From Methanobacterium sp. UBA375 (GTDB taxonomy: Archaea > Methanobacteriota > Methanobacteria > Methanobacteriales > Methanobacteriaceae): a stretch of DNA of 64,000 nucleotides. The notes under the pieces were generated by a model, which saw only the letters and a list, made by a program, of their open reading frames with translations, did no database searches and was not told the DNA's origin. Made by a program: the position numbers and the translations under genes. This document shows, one piece after another, positions 36,734-45,582 of this stretch; the first letter of the stretch is position 1; each line of letters opens with the position of its first letter. The DNA is taken from assembly GCA_002495625.1 (NCBI GenBank), contig DAGC01000012.1, positions 144,251-208,250 on the forward strand, given 5' to 3'.

Positions 36734-38338
36734 ATGGCTGGTTTTAATTTGAAAACTGTTACTAAATTTAATATACTATTCTGCCTTTGTTTAGTTTTAT
36801 ATCTCATTTTAAGTATTTATCTTCTAAAATATTACCAGTATGACCCTATAAGCAGAGATTTAATCAGTGTAATGTCCATTGCCAAAATATACGCCGCTGG
36901 TGATTTAGGCAATGCTGTAAATGGATACTGGGGGCCTATGTTTTCATGGCTCTTAGTTTCCATCATCTACTTTAATCCAACACCCCAGTTCACCTTGTTT
37001 GCCACCAAAATACTGGCCATCATGGTAGGATTTTTCACAATCATAGGCATAGGACTTTTATCCCGTCGATTTAAATTGTCCACCAGCATTCGAATAAGCA
37101 TCCTCTTTGCATCAATATTCGTCGTGATATTCTATGTTTTTAGCTTTAATCCAGTGGATTTACTACTGGCATGTTTCCTGATTTACTATCTCTACATCAT
37201 TTACAGTTCTAACTATCCCCTTACCTGGTATAATGGAATATTTTGCGGGATACTGGGCGGCCTGGCATTTTTAACTAAAAGTTTCGCCCTACCCTTCTTC
37301 CTCATCACCTTTATTTTATTCAACCTGTTACACTACTTTAAAGATGCAGAACTAAGGAAAGGAATATTTAAAAACCTGTTTTTAGGTTTGGCAGTGTTTT
37401 TCATCATATCTGGTCTCTGGGGTGGAGTTATCAGCGAAAAATACGGCTATTTAACCCTGGGCACCTCTGGGGAATACAACTTTAAAGAAATCGGTCCCAT
37501 CCAAAAAGATATGGGAAGCCCTATATGGCACGGTTTCATCAAACCCTCCAATAAAGAGGCTACCAGTGCCTGGGAAGACCCTACCTATCTTAAACTCAGT
37601 TCATGGAGCCCGTTAGAATCACAGAATTCCTTTAAACACGAGATGGACGTGATATCAGGTAACATCATAAAGACTCTGACGTTTCTAAATGAATTCTCCT
37701 ATTTCAGCCTGTTAATAATTCTGTTTTCATTGTTCTTCATAATCTGGCAACTTAAAAATCGTTCGGTTTTAAAACATCACCAGATATTTTTTGCTTTTTT
37801 AACCATAACCGTGTTTATTGGATTGTATGTACTGATCTTCGTGGAATTTCGCTATTTTTACCTGGTATACTTTTTAATAACCTTGATGGGCGGCTATTTC
37901 CTTCAGTTACTATTTAAAAAACCCTACTGTACCACGGAAATTAAATCAATTCTACTGGTTGTTTTCGTAGTCTCTTTAATGGTCATGCCCCTGACTGGCC
38001 TTTTAGAAAATAAAGATGGCGGGGAAAGCATTTATGACCTGGCGAGTACCATAAATGATGAGTATCATATTCAGGGCAATATTGCTTCTAACGATGGATA
38101 CATGGCATCCCTGTATATGACTTTTCTCTGGAATTCTCATTACTACGGCACATCATTAAGAAACTGGAACAACATAAGTGATTCTGAATTAGAAAAGGAT
38201 CTACAGGACTATAACATTGATTATTATTTATACTGGGGAGATTCAAACTATAACTCTGACGTACTGGTGAAATATAAAGAAATAACCCATGGAAAAATTG
38301 AAGATCTTAAAATATACAGTATTAAAGAGAAAATTTAG
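36734..38338 (+). CDS. GT39/ArnT-like membrane glycosyltransferase (paralogue 1)
   Basis: 534 residues, about ten transmembrane helices after an N-terminal loop with acidic residues (YDPISRDLISVMSI) as in GT-C enzymes, and a C-terminal soluble tail (NIASNDGYMASLY). Family members transfer sugars from polyprenyl-phosphate donors outside the membrane. It is paralogous to 40515-42071: both contain AVN-YWGP-SWLL followed by GFFTIIG. The cassette also holds a GtrA protein, often a helper for lipid-linked sugar flipping. Confidence 0.72.
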   Translation: MAGFNLKTVTKFNILFCLCLVLYLILSIYLLKYYQYDPISRDLISVMSIAKIYAAGDLGNAVNGYWGPMFSWLLVSIIYFNPTPQFTLFATKILAIMVGFFTIIGIGLLSRRFKLSTSIRISILFASIFVVIFYVFSFNPVDLLLACFLIYYLYIIYSSNYPLTWYNGIFCGILGGLAFLTKSFALPFFLITFILFNLLHYFKDAELRKGIFKNLFLGLAVFFIISGLWGGVISEKYGYLTLGTSGEYNFKEIGPIQKDMGSPIWHGFIKPSNKEATSAWEDPTYLKLSSWSPLESQNSFKHEMDVISGNIIKTLTFLNEFSYFSLLIILFSLFFIIWQLKNRSVLKHHQIFFAFLTITVFIGLYVLIFVEFRYFYLVYFLITLMGGYFLQLLFKKPYCTTEIKSILLVVFVVSLMVMPLTGLLENKDGGESIYDLASTINDEYHIQGNIASNDGYMASLYMTFLWNSHYYGTSLRNWNNISDSELEKDLQDYNIDYYLYWGDSNYNSDVLVKYKEITHGKIEDLKIYSIKEKI

Positions 38339-38417
38339 TGAAAATTAAAGTAAGAGGCCGGAAATACTTAAAACTATTAACCCCATAGTAATTTAGAAAT
38401 AACAAAAGTGATCAAAC

Positions 38418-38840
38418 ATGCCGAAGGAAACTGTTCACAAATTATTAACTCAAAGCACGGACAAAACAGGAATCCAGTTTTTCCGCTACATCTTCGTGGG
38501 TGGTGTGGCGTTTCTGGTTGATTTTGCTTCATTATATGTTTTCACAGATTACATTGGAGTATTCTATCTTATTTCCGCGGCAATTGCATTCATCTTAGGT
38601 TTAATAACCAATTACATCCTGAGTATAAACTGGGTTTTCAACCGGAGATCCCTGGATAATAAAACTATTGAATTCAGTGTTTTCGCCTTTATAGGAATTG
38701 TGGGTCTGGGATTAAATGAATTATTAATCTGGTTCTTTACAGCAGAAGTAGGCTTTTTCTACTTATTATCTAAAATTGTAGCAGCCATAATCATCCTGTT
38801 CTGGAATTTCTTCGCCCGAAAAGTAACTCTATTTAAATAG
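38418..38840 (+). CDS. GtrA-family membrane protein
   Basis: 140 residues, four transmembrane helices, typical GtrA pattern: QFFRYIFVGGVAFLVDFASL, NYILSINWVFNRR and NFFARKVTLF. GtrA proteins are thought to flip or help transfer polyprenyl-linked sugars. AAGTGATC precedes the ATG. Next to membrane glycosyltransferases, it supports a lipid-linked sugar pathway. Confidence 0.88.
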   Translation: MPKETVHKLLTQSTDKTGIQFFRYIFVGGVAFLVDFASLYVFTDYIGVFYLISAAIAFILGLITNYILSINWVFNRRSLDNKTIEFSVFAFIGIVGLGLNELLIWFFTAEVGFFYLLSKIVAAIIILFWNFFARKVTLFK

Positions 38841-38850
38841 GTAAAAAACT

Positions 38851-40455
38851 ATGAAAGATGAAATAGCGGTCATCATAGGCGCTGGCCCGGCGGGTCTAAC
38901 AGCAGCCTACCAATTACTGGATAAGACCACTATAAAACCAGTGATATTTGAAGCAACTGGCGATATCGGTGGTATTTCTAAAACCGTAGAATTTAATGGC
39001 AACCGCATGGATATTGGTGGGCACAGATTCTTCTCCAAATCAGAACAGATCATGGACTGGTGGAAAAACATCCTACCCCTCCAGGGAGCCCCCGCCAGGG
39101 ATGACATCCTCCTGGACCGTGAAATTCCCCTATCTGAAAGTTCTAGTATAAAACCAATAGGAAGTCATGAAAGTAGAACATACCCCTCTCCTGACCCGGA
39201 AAAAACTGATAAAGTTATGCTGAACCGGAACAGGGTGTCCAGAATACTTTTCCTGCGCAAATTCTTTGACTACCCTATATCCTTGAACCTGAAAACATTG
39301 TCCAACCTGGGACTGGCTAAAACCATCAAAATAGGGTTAAGCTATATTAAAACATCCATAAAACCTGTAAGAGATGAAAAATCCCTGGAAGACTTCTTTA
39401 TAAACAGGTTCGGCCGGGAACTCTACGAAACATTCTTTAAAGATTACACAGAGAAGGTCTGGGGAGTTCCCTGCAGTGAAATCAAGGCAGATTGGGGTGC
39501 CCAGAGGATTAAAGGACTGTCCATTTCAAAAGCCATAGCCCACAGTATAAAAAACATTTACCAGAAGGATAGATCCACATCACAGAAGAAGGTGGAGACC
39601 AGCCTCATTGGACAGTTCCTGTATCCCAAATACGGTCCCGGGCAGATGTGGGAAGAAGTCGCCCGGCAGGTAACCAGTAACGGTGGTGAAATACACCGCA
39701 ACCATGAGGTAGTGGAGTTATCCAGGGATGAAGATAGGATAACTGGGGTGAAAGTAAAAGATGAAAATGGTGATATAAAAACCTACCAGACTGATTATCT
39801 CTTTTCCACCATGCCGGTGAAGGATTTGATAGAATCCTTACCAGGAGTACCGGATGATATCCGGGAAATTGCCAGGGGTTTAATGTACCGGGATTTTATC
39901 ACGGCAGGTATCCTTTTAGATGAATTAAAAATTAAAAACCAGTCAAAAATAGAAACCATAAAGGATATAATCCCTGATAACTGGATCTATGTCCAGGAAA
40001 AAGATGTTAAAATGGGCAGGATCCAGATATTCAACAACTGGAGCCCCTACATGGTTCAGGATGATAAAATATTACTGGGACTGGAATACTTTGCAAATGA
40101 GGGTGATGAACTGTGGAATATGAGTGATGAAGATTTCATCTCCTTTGCCACCAAAGAGCTATCCCGAATTAACGTGGCAGATAGGAAGGATGTAATCGAC
40201 AGTTTCGTGGTAAGAATGCCCAAAACCTATCCTGCCTATTTCGGTTCGTATGAGAATTTCGATGTGATACGTAACTACACCGACCGGTTCGAAAATCTCT
40301 TTTTAATCGGTAGAAATGGGATGCACCGCTACAACAACATGGACCATTCCATGCTCACCGCGATAAAAGCGGTGGACAACATAATCGACCATATAACTAC
40401 TAAAGATAACCTATGGGCAGTTAACGCTGAGGAAGATTATCATGAAGGGAACTGA
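38851..40455 (+). CDS. FAD-dependent NAD(P)-binding amine-oxidase-like protein
   Basis: 534 residues. FAD site VIIGAGPAGLTAAYQLL, then DIGGISKTVEFNGNRMDIGG and GGHRFFSKSE; the central FSTMPVKDLIESLPG and C-terminal MHRYNNMDHSMLTAIKAV complete a protoporphyrinogen-oxidase/UDP-galactopyranose-mutase-like fold. Such proteins are common beside GtrA and glycosyltransferases and may modify a nucleotide or lipid-linked sugar. It starts ten bases after GtrA. True UGM activity is not established. Confidence 0.8.
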   Translation: MKDEIAVIIGAGPAGLTAAYQLLDKTTIKPVIFEATGDIGGISKTVEFNGNRMDIGGHRFFSKSEQIMDWWKNILPLQGAPARDDILLDREIPLSESSSIKPIGSHESRTYPSPDPEKTDKVMLNRNRVSRILFLRKFFDYPISLNLKTLSNLGLAKTIKIGLSYIKTSIKPVRDEKSLEDFFINRFGRELYETFFKDYTEKVWGVPCSEIKADWGAQRIKGLSISKAIAHSIKNIYQKDRSTSQKKVETSLIGQFLYPKYGPGQMWEEVARQVTSNGGEIHRNHEVVELSRDEDRITGVKVKDENGDIKTYQTDYLFSTMPVKDLIESLPGVPDDIREIARGLMYRDFITAGILLDELKIKNQSKIETIKDIIPDNWIYVQEKDVKMGRIQIFNNWSPYMVQDDKILLGLEYFANEGDELWNMSDEDFISFATKELSRINVADRKDVIDSFVVRMPKTYPAYFGSYENFDVIRNYTDRFENLFLIGRNGMHRYNNMDHSMLTAIKAVDNIIDHITTKDNLWAVNAEEDYHEGN

Positions 40456-40514
40456 ATGAATATCACCAAGGAAATTAAATAATTACCAAGTAAATTAATA
40501 CAATTTGATTAAAC

Positions 40515-42071
40515 ATGCGGTTTGTCAACACCATCGACAAAAAACTGGTTATAATTCTAGTCCTGTACCTGGTACTGGGCTTAGCTCTCCTGGGCTACTA
40601 CCAATACCAGATAAACCCAGATGGTGCGGGTTACATACAGACCGCTTGGAAATACCTAAGCGGCGACTTTTATGGGGCAGTAAATGCCTACTGGGGGCCC
40701 TTACTCTCCTGGCTTTTGATTCCTTTCCTCTATTTTAATCAGAACCCAGACTATGCACTTTATTCAGCTAAGATACTTTCTCTTATCCTTGGATTTTTTA
40801 CCATAATTGGAGTTAGGCAGCTTTCCTATCGGTTTGAAATGGATGAAACGGTTCGCACAGCAGTACTTCTGATGATGGTGCCCTTTCTTATTTACTTCGC
40901 TTTAAGTGTTGTTACACCAGATTTACTGGTGGCATGCGTTTTGGTTTACTATCTATCGATAATATTCAACCCGAAATATCCGGATAAATTATCAAATGGT
41001 CTAGTATGTGGTGCCCTGGGTGCAGTTGCCTTTTTTGCTAAAAGTTTCCTGTTTCCCTTCTTTATAGTCCAGTTTCTTGTACTTAACCTGTTACACTACC
41101 ATTACAGGGGAGATTATCCCCGGATTAAAATTACCAGGAACATGCTCATGGGATTCCTGGTATTCCTACTTATAAGTGGGGTATGGATTGGTTTAATCAG
41201 CTCTAAAGAGGGTGAGTTAACCTTTGGAACATCTGGAGGGTATAACCACGCCCTGGTAGGTCCAGAGTCAAGTGGATTTCCCCAGTTTTACCAGGGACTC
41301 TCCGCTCCCGGGGAGATAGATCAACAAAAAGCCCTTAAAGAGTGGAGTCCCTTTGAGTCCTGGAGTAATTTCACATTCCAGCTCCGGTTAATCTGGAATA
41401 ATCTGTGGCAAACTATATCCATCTACCAATTCTTCTCCTGTTTATCGGTATTAGTCATTTTAAGCAGTTTATTGCTCTTATTACGTCCTTTTAAGAAGTT
41501 TACAGGTAAAGGTGATAGGGAAATTATCATATTTTCCCTGATAACTCTCCTAATATACTCCGGAGGATACCTACCTGTTTTAGTAGAGGACAGATACTTA
41601 TGGCCTATGTACCTACTCCTGATGTTGATGGGTGGCCTTCTTATAAGTTTAACCTTTAAGAATTTACAGGTAAAGAAATCTAACTACATAAATATTTTAA
41701 AAGGAGTTATAATTATCTTATTTGCATTATCTTTCATTTTAATGCCTGTAAATTTCCTGAATACTAATATAGATACAGGAAAAGATATATATGTTTTGAG
41801 CGATACCTTAAAAACCCAATACGGGGTACAGGGCAACATAGCCACCAACGATAGGTTGATAGACACCCAATTTTTATCATTCTACCTTAACACCACTTCC
41901 TTCGGCCAGTCAAAGAAGGATATTTCCGATGCAGAGCTCCAACTACAGTTGGAGAAATATAGAATCGATTACTACTTGGTATGGGGCAATTCAACACCCC
42001 ATTTAACTAGCTACAAGGAGATAACTGGGGGTAAAATAAGAGATTTGAAGATTTATAGGAGGAATTTGTAG
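40515..42071 (+). CDS. GT39/ArnT-like membrane glycosyltransferase (paralogue 2)
   Basis: 518 residues, multi-spanning, closely parallel to 36734-38338 along its length: YYQYQINPDGAGYIQTAW near the N terminus, AVNAYWGPLLSWLL, and a C-terminal NIATNDRLIDTQF. The pair probably arose by duplication and may add different sugars. Last gene of the four-gene plus-strand cassette inserted between the guaA subunit genes. Confidence 0.72.
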   Translation: MRFVNTIDKKLVIILVLYLVLGLALLGYYQYQINPDGAGYIQTAWKYLSGDFYGAVNAYWGPLLSWLLIPFLYFNQNPDYALYSAKILSLILGFFTIIGVRQLSYRFEMDETVRTAVLLMMVPFLIYFALSVVTPDLLVACVLVYYLSIIFNPKYPDKLSNGLVCGALGAVAFFAKSFLFPFFIVQFLVLNLLHYHYRGDYPRIKITRNMLMGFLVFLLISGVWIGLISSKEGELTFGTSGGYNHALVGPESSGFPQFYQGLSAPGEIDQQKALKEWSPFESWSNFTFQLRLIWNNLWQTISIYQFFSCLSVLVILSSLLLLLRPFKKFTGKGDREIIIFSLITLLIYSGGYLPVLVEDRYLWPMYLLLMLMGGLLISLTFKNLQVKKSNYINILKGVIIILFALSFILMPVNFLNTNIDTGKDIYVLSDTLKTQYGVQGNIATNDRLIDTQFLSFYLNTTSFGQSKKDISDAELQLQLEKYRIDYYLVWGNSTPHLTSYKEITGGKIRDLKIYRRNL

Positions 42072-42112
42072 TATTATAATGGGTTTGGAGTTATTAAAAA
42101 ATTAGAACTGAC

Positions 42113-42679
42113 TTATTTTTTAAATTCCTGACAGACCCGGTGGAAGTTTTCGAATATCAGGTGGCCCTGTTTGGTGTGGTGCACTTCCGGGTGGAACTGG
42201 ATTCCATAGATGGGCTTATCCTTATGTTTCATGGCTTCTATATCGCACAGGGATGATGTAGCCAGTAATTTGAAATCTGGGGGTAAAGTTGTGACTTCGT
42301 CTTTATGGGAGGTCCATACATCCATGGTTTCTCCCAGGCCCTGGAATATGTCGTTTTCATCCAGGATGGTGATGGTGTTTTTGGCGTAGCTTTCTATTCC
42401 TGCGCTTCCTATTTCTCCACCATAAACCTGAGCTATAAGCTGGTGGCCCAGACAGATGCCTAATATGGGGAGATCTAACTCTTTAATATATTGGGGGGAG
42501 TTTCCAGCTCTTTCTATAGATGGTCCTCCTCCCAGTATGATTCCTAACGGTTTTTTCTCGTTTATCTCTTCTATAGGGGTTGTATTTGGCACGATTTCCG
42601 CTGGGAATTTTAGATAGTGAAGGCTCCGGTAGATGCGGTGATTATACTGTCCGTGATTGCTGATGACCAATATTTTCAT
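42113..42679 (-). CDS. guaAA: GMP synthase subunit A (glutamine amidotransferase)
   Basis: 188 residues, class I amidotransferase: oxyanion segment GIILGGGPSIERAG, nucleophile Cys in LGICLGHQLIAQVYGG and the His-Glu pair in GIQFHPEVHHT. It supplies ammonia to subunit B (35722-36648). Length equals the archaeal stand-alone subunit. Confidence 0.94.
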   Translation of the reverse strand: MKILVISNHGQYNHRIYRSLHYLKFPAEIVPNTTPIEEINEKKPLGIILGGGPSIERAGNSPQYIKELDLPILGICLGHQLIAQVYGGEIGSAGIESYAKNTITILDENDIFQGLGETMDVWTSHKDEVTTLPPDFKLLATSSLCDIEAMKHKDKPIYGIQFHPEVHHTKQGHLIFENFHRVCQEFKK

Positions 42680-42779
42680 ATTCCATTCTCCTTGAATCTA
42701 TTATAACCTAGTTTGTAATAAAATTATCATATCCAATTTCTGGAAAAATTTATATCTTTAAAACCATAAAGATAGTGGT

Positions 42780-42929
42780 ATGGAATTAAGAGACATCCTA
42801 TTTATAATTGTGGCTATAATACTCGCGGTCATCGTGTTTTATGTGTTTATATGGCTGTTACCAGTAATAATTATCCTAGTAATAGCGTATATAATCTATC
42901 TGTTTTTAAAGGGACCATCCCGGTATTAA
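42780..42929 (+). CDS. Small membrane protein, 49 residues
   Basis: ATG at 42780 to TAA at 42929: MELRDILFIIVAIILAVIVF followed by a second hydrophobic stretch and a KGPSRY tail, so one or two transmembrane helices with a basic C terminus. A clean short frame in an otherwise gene-free interval with a TATA-like sequence upstream (TTTATATCTTTAAA near 42749). No known family recognised. Confidence 0.65.
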   Translation: MELRDILFIIVAIILAVIVFYVFIWLLPVIIILVIAYIIYLFLKGPSRY

Positions 42930-42978
42930 AAAGCCCCTTAATTATTAAATTTTTTTTAATAATTGAATTAATCAATGG

Positions 42979-43026
42979 AATGTATACTCAGAGGTTTAAA
43001 AATCAAAAATGTATACTCAGAGGTTT
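42979..43026 (+). repeat. Tandem duplication including a ribosome site
   Basis: AATGTATACTCAGAGGTTT occurs at 42979-42997 and again at 43008-43026, period 29. The second copy provides the GAGGT ribosome site of the DUF447 gene starting at 43033; the first is a duplicate. Confidence 0.8.
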
Positions 43027-43032
43027 TAAATT

Positions 43033-43653
43033 ATGCTGGATCTTCACTCCATAAACATGAGAAGGGGAATGCTCTATGAAACAATTATAACCACTGTAAA
43101 TCCTGATAAAACACCAAACGCAGCACCTATAGGGGTTATATGTAAGGATAAAGATGAGATAGTGGTTTATCTACATGAAGGATCCCGTACCATAAAAAAT
43201 ATAAAAAATAACAGGGCCTTCGTGGTCAACATACTTAAAGATCCCCTGGTCTTCGTGGAGTCCACAATGGGAAACCTGTCTCCGGAGTATTTCCTTGAAT
43301 TTAATGATAATTACGCCATCCAGGAAGCAGATGCCTATTTCCTGGCTAAGGTAAATGATCTTAAGGATATAGAGAGGAAAGATCAGTTCGGCATCGATAA
43401 GAGTTCCATAATAAGGGCGGATGTAGAGGAGATAGTCAAAAATAAGGATTGTGTGGAACCTTTAAACCGTGCTATGTACGGTGTGGTAGAAGCCCTGGTC
43501 TATCTAACCCGGAAAGACATGGTAAGTGGAGAAACAGAGAAACTTTACAATCTCCGGATGAAGGAGATATCCCGGATAGTAAATAAAGTAGGTGCCAAGG
43601 AACACAAAGAGGCCATTAAAAAGGTGATGACGGTCTGGAACGAGGATAAATAA
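43033..43653 (+). CDS. DUF447 family flavin-binding split-barrel protein
   Basis: 206 residues. MRRGMLYETIITTVNPDKTP, NAAPIGVICKDKDEIVVYLH and GSRTIKNIKNNRAFVVNIL match the archaeal DUF447 family, whose fold is a flavin-reductase-like split barrel. Biochemical role unknown. GAGGT precedes the ATG. Confidence 0.82.
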   Translation: MLDLHSINMRRGMLYETIITTVNPDKTPNAAPIGVICKDKDEIVVYLHEGSRTIKNIKNNRAFVVNILKDPLVFVESTMGNLSPEYFLEFNDNYAIQEADAYFLAKVNDLKDIERKDQFGIDKSSIIRADVEEIVKNKDCVEPLNRAMYGVVEALVYLTRKDMVSGETEKLYNLRMKEISRIVNKVGAKEHKEAIKKVMTVWNEDK

Positions 43654-43708
43654 TAATTCTCTTTTTTTTCAGATAAATTGATTTAAGTGTTTCACCATAT
43701 TAATCGAT

Positions 43709-44179
43709 ATGAAGACATTAATAGTGTACTATTCAAGAAGCGGACACACCGCGAAGATTGCCCAGGAGCTTGCAGATGCTCTTGAAGGCGATATAGAAGA
43801 GATTATAGATACAAAAAACCGATCAGGTATCTTAGGCTGGTTACGCTCCGGGAGAGATGCCATGAATCAGTCACTCACCATTTTAAAAGACCCAGTAAAT
43901 GATCCAGCAGACTATGATTTATTAATAATAGGAACTCCCATCTGGGCCAGTCATGTATCCACCCCCGTCAGGACTTATATACATCAAAACCAGGAGAAAT
44001 TCAACCAACTGGCCTTCTTCTGCACTGCAGGTGGAGATAACCATAGTGGAACCTTTAATGATATGAAAGAACTTAGTGGAAAATCTCCGGTGGCAACTCT
44101 TGGCGTGAGTGGAAAGGAAATCAAAAATGGAACTTACGGATCCAAAATAGAGGGGTTCATTAAAGCCCTCCCCATGTAA
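43709..44179 (+). CDS. Flavodoxin family protein
   Basis: 156 residues. The FMN phosphate loop is YYSRSGHTAKIAQELADAL, and LLIIGTPIWASHVSTPVRTY and FFCTAGGDNHSG supply the isoalloxazine loops. Short-chain flavodoxin, probably an electron carrier or NAD(P)H:quinone-type reductase. Stands 55 bases after DUF447. Confidence 0.87.
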   Translation: MKTLIVYYSRSGHTAKIAQELADALEGDIEEIIDTKNRSGILGWLRSGRDAMNQSLTILKDPVNDPADYDLLIIGTPIWASHVSTPVRTYIHQNQEKFNQLAFFCTAGGDNHSGTFNDMKELSGKSPVATLGVSGKEIKNGTYGSKIEGFIKALPM

Positions 44180-44212
44180 AAGCCTTTAACAGATAAAATA
44201 GGAGTTTATTCT

Positions 44213-44608
44213 TTGAAACTTAACCAGATCGGGGTTATTAAATCTCCGTATAAAATTAGAACTGACGCTCCTCGTCAGGGGCGTTATTCCGAGGAAATAA
44301 GTGAAATAATCGTTTTTGAAGATTATTTAGATGGATTGGACTCGATAGGAAGACACGAATATTTGTTTGTACTATATTGGCAGGACAAAGCGGAGAGAGA
44401 TAAGCTTAAAGTAACCCCGCCAGGCGAGTTAGAGGAGAAAGGAGTGTTTTCCATCAGATCACCAGCACGACCGAATCCCATCGCACTCTGCCTAGTTAAG
44501 GTACTGAAAATAGAAAATAACAGTATATTCGTAAAATGGCTGGATGCACTGGACGGATCACCACTTCTGGATATAAAGCCGTTTATAAAGGAATTGGATT
44601 GTGCGTGA
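44213..44608 (+). CDS. TsaA/TrmO-type protein, short form
   Basis: 131 residues, TTG start with GGAG upstream. LNQIGVIKSPYKIRTDAPRQ, SIRSPARPNPIALCLVKVL and WLDALDGSPLLDIKPFI are the conserved blocks of the TsaA/VirR/TrmO barrel, which binds SAM and in bacteria methylates t6A37. It lacks the C-terminal extension of bacterial TrmO. A second TsaA domain is fused to GyrI at 21748-22701. Confidence 0.87.
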   Translation: MKLNQIGVIKSPYKIRTDAPRQGRYSEEISEIIVFEDYLDGLDSIGRHEYLFVLYWQDKAERDKLKVTPPGELEEKGVFSIRSPARPNPIALCLVKVLKIENNSIFVKWLDALDGSPLLDIKPFIKELDCA

Positions 44609-44654
44609 AGTTCTCTGGTTAAAACTTTTTTTCTCCAATTCAAATAAATTTCCC

Positions 44655-45536
44655 TTATTTCTCCAGATAAAACTCCTTACGCCTGGCTTCGAGTAGATTG
44701 GGTTTTTTACCTACCAGTTCTGATGCTACCATCAACTTATTTTTTGTTTCTTCCTGCACTGATTCTATAAACTCAAAACAGCGAAGGTCTCTCAGGAGGT
44801 GGTGGTCCACCACTACCTTTGGTATTTCCCTGCAGAGTTGGGTCAAGTTGCTTTTTGCGTTGTCAATATCCTCCTTGGATAAGGCAAATCCCAGAAGATA
44901 AATTGGTGGGCCGCTTAAGATCAATATATCTGGGTTTTCTTTCAGGATATAATTTTTGTTCCCCTCATAAATCGGTCCCTGTACATCTGAAGCATGCATC
45001 ACCGTTTCATTCTTATATCTGATGGTTGTAGCCACCAGAAAACCCAGTTTGCTTCCATGTGAGCCATGGGGCAGGGCATTAGAAAATTTAAGCTCAGTAT
45101 TGCCCACCTCAAAGGAATTGCCATCACTATAGGTTATATCCCGGTTTAAATGCTTCAAATTTTTTAACAGACTTCTGGCCCTGGTCTGTTGGTTCTTATT
45201 TATGTTTGACTCCGGGTTTTTAATGAACAACTTCTTGTCTTGGTAAATTTCTTCAGCATATTCCGGGCTGGAGTCAAGGAATCTTCCCAGGGTGAAGGGG
45301 GTGAAGTGGTCATGGTGGTAGTGGCTGATGGTCACGATATCAGCAAGGGGTGCGTGTTCCTGTATCGCCGCCCTGGTCTCATGTAGAGCATCGAATTCTG
45401 TTTTCCACGGCGGTAAGCCAAATCTCTTCGGTCCTAAAGATGTGCCCGGGTCAACCAGTATTTTCTGGTCGGTTTCAATGAAGGTGGCCATGGACCTTAC
45501 ACCCAGACTTTCAAAGGCCAGTGGTGTTATTTTCAA
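44655..45536 (-). CDS. UPF0282 family MBL-fold protein
   Basis: 293 residues, TTG start after AGGGGGAA. KILVDPGTSLGPKRFGLPPW and the metal motif TISHYHHDHFTPF are typical of the archaeal UPF0282 family; further ligands are in ALPHGSHGSK, VMHASDVQGP and VVDHHLLRD. Function unknown. It follows adenine deaminase by 46 bases on the same strand. Confidence 0.86.
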   Translation of the reverse strand: MKITPLAFESLGVRSMATFIETDQKILVDPGTSLGPKRFGLPPWKTEFDALHETRAAIQEHAPLADIVTISHYHHDHFTPFTLGRFLDSSPEYAEEIYQDKKLFIKNPESNINKNQQTRARSLLKNLKHLNRDITYSDGNSFEVGNTELKFSNALPHGSHGSKLGFLVATTIRYKNETVMHASDVQGPIYEGNKNYILKENPDILILSGPPIYLLGFALSKEDIDNAKSNLTQLCREIPKVVVDHHLLRDLRCFEFIESVQEETKNKLMVASELVGKKPNLLEARRKEFYLEK

Positions 45537-45582
45537 AGTAACATTCCCCCTAAATATCTTTGATTTACCTAAAACAACTAAT

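Noticed and set aside
38851..40455. Confident call as UDP-galactopyranose mutase
   Set aside because: Fold and flavin motifs fit, but substrate-binding residues could not be confirmed and many related proteins beside GtrA have unknown function.
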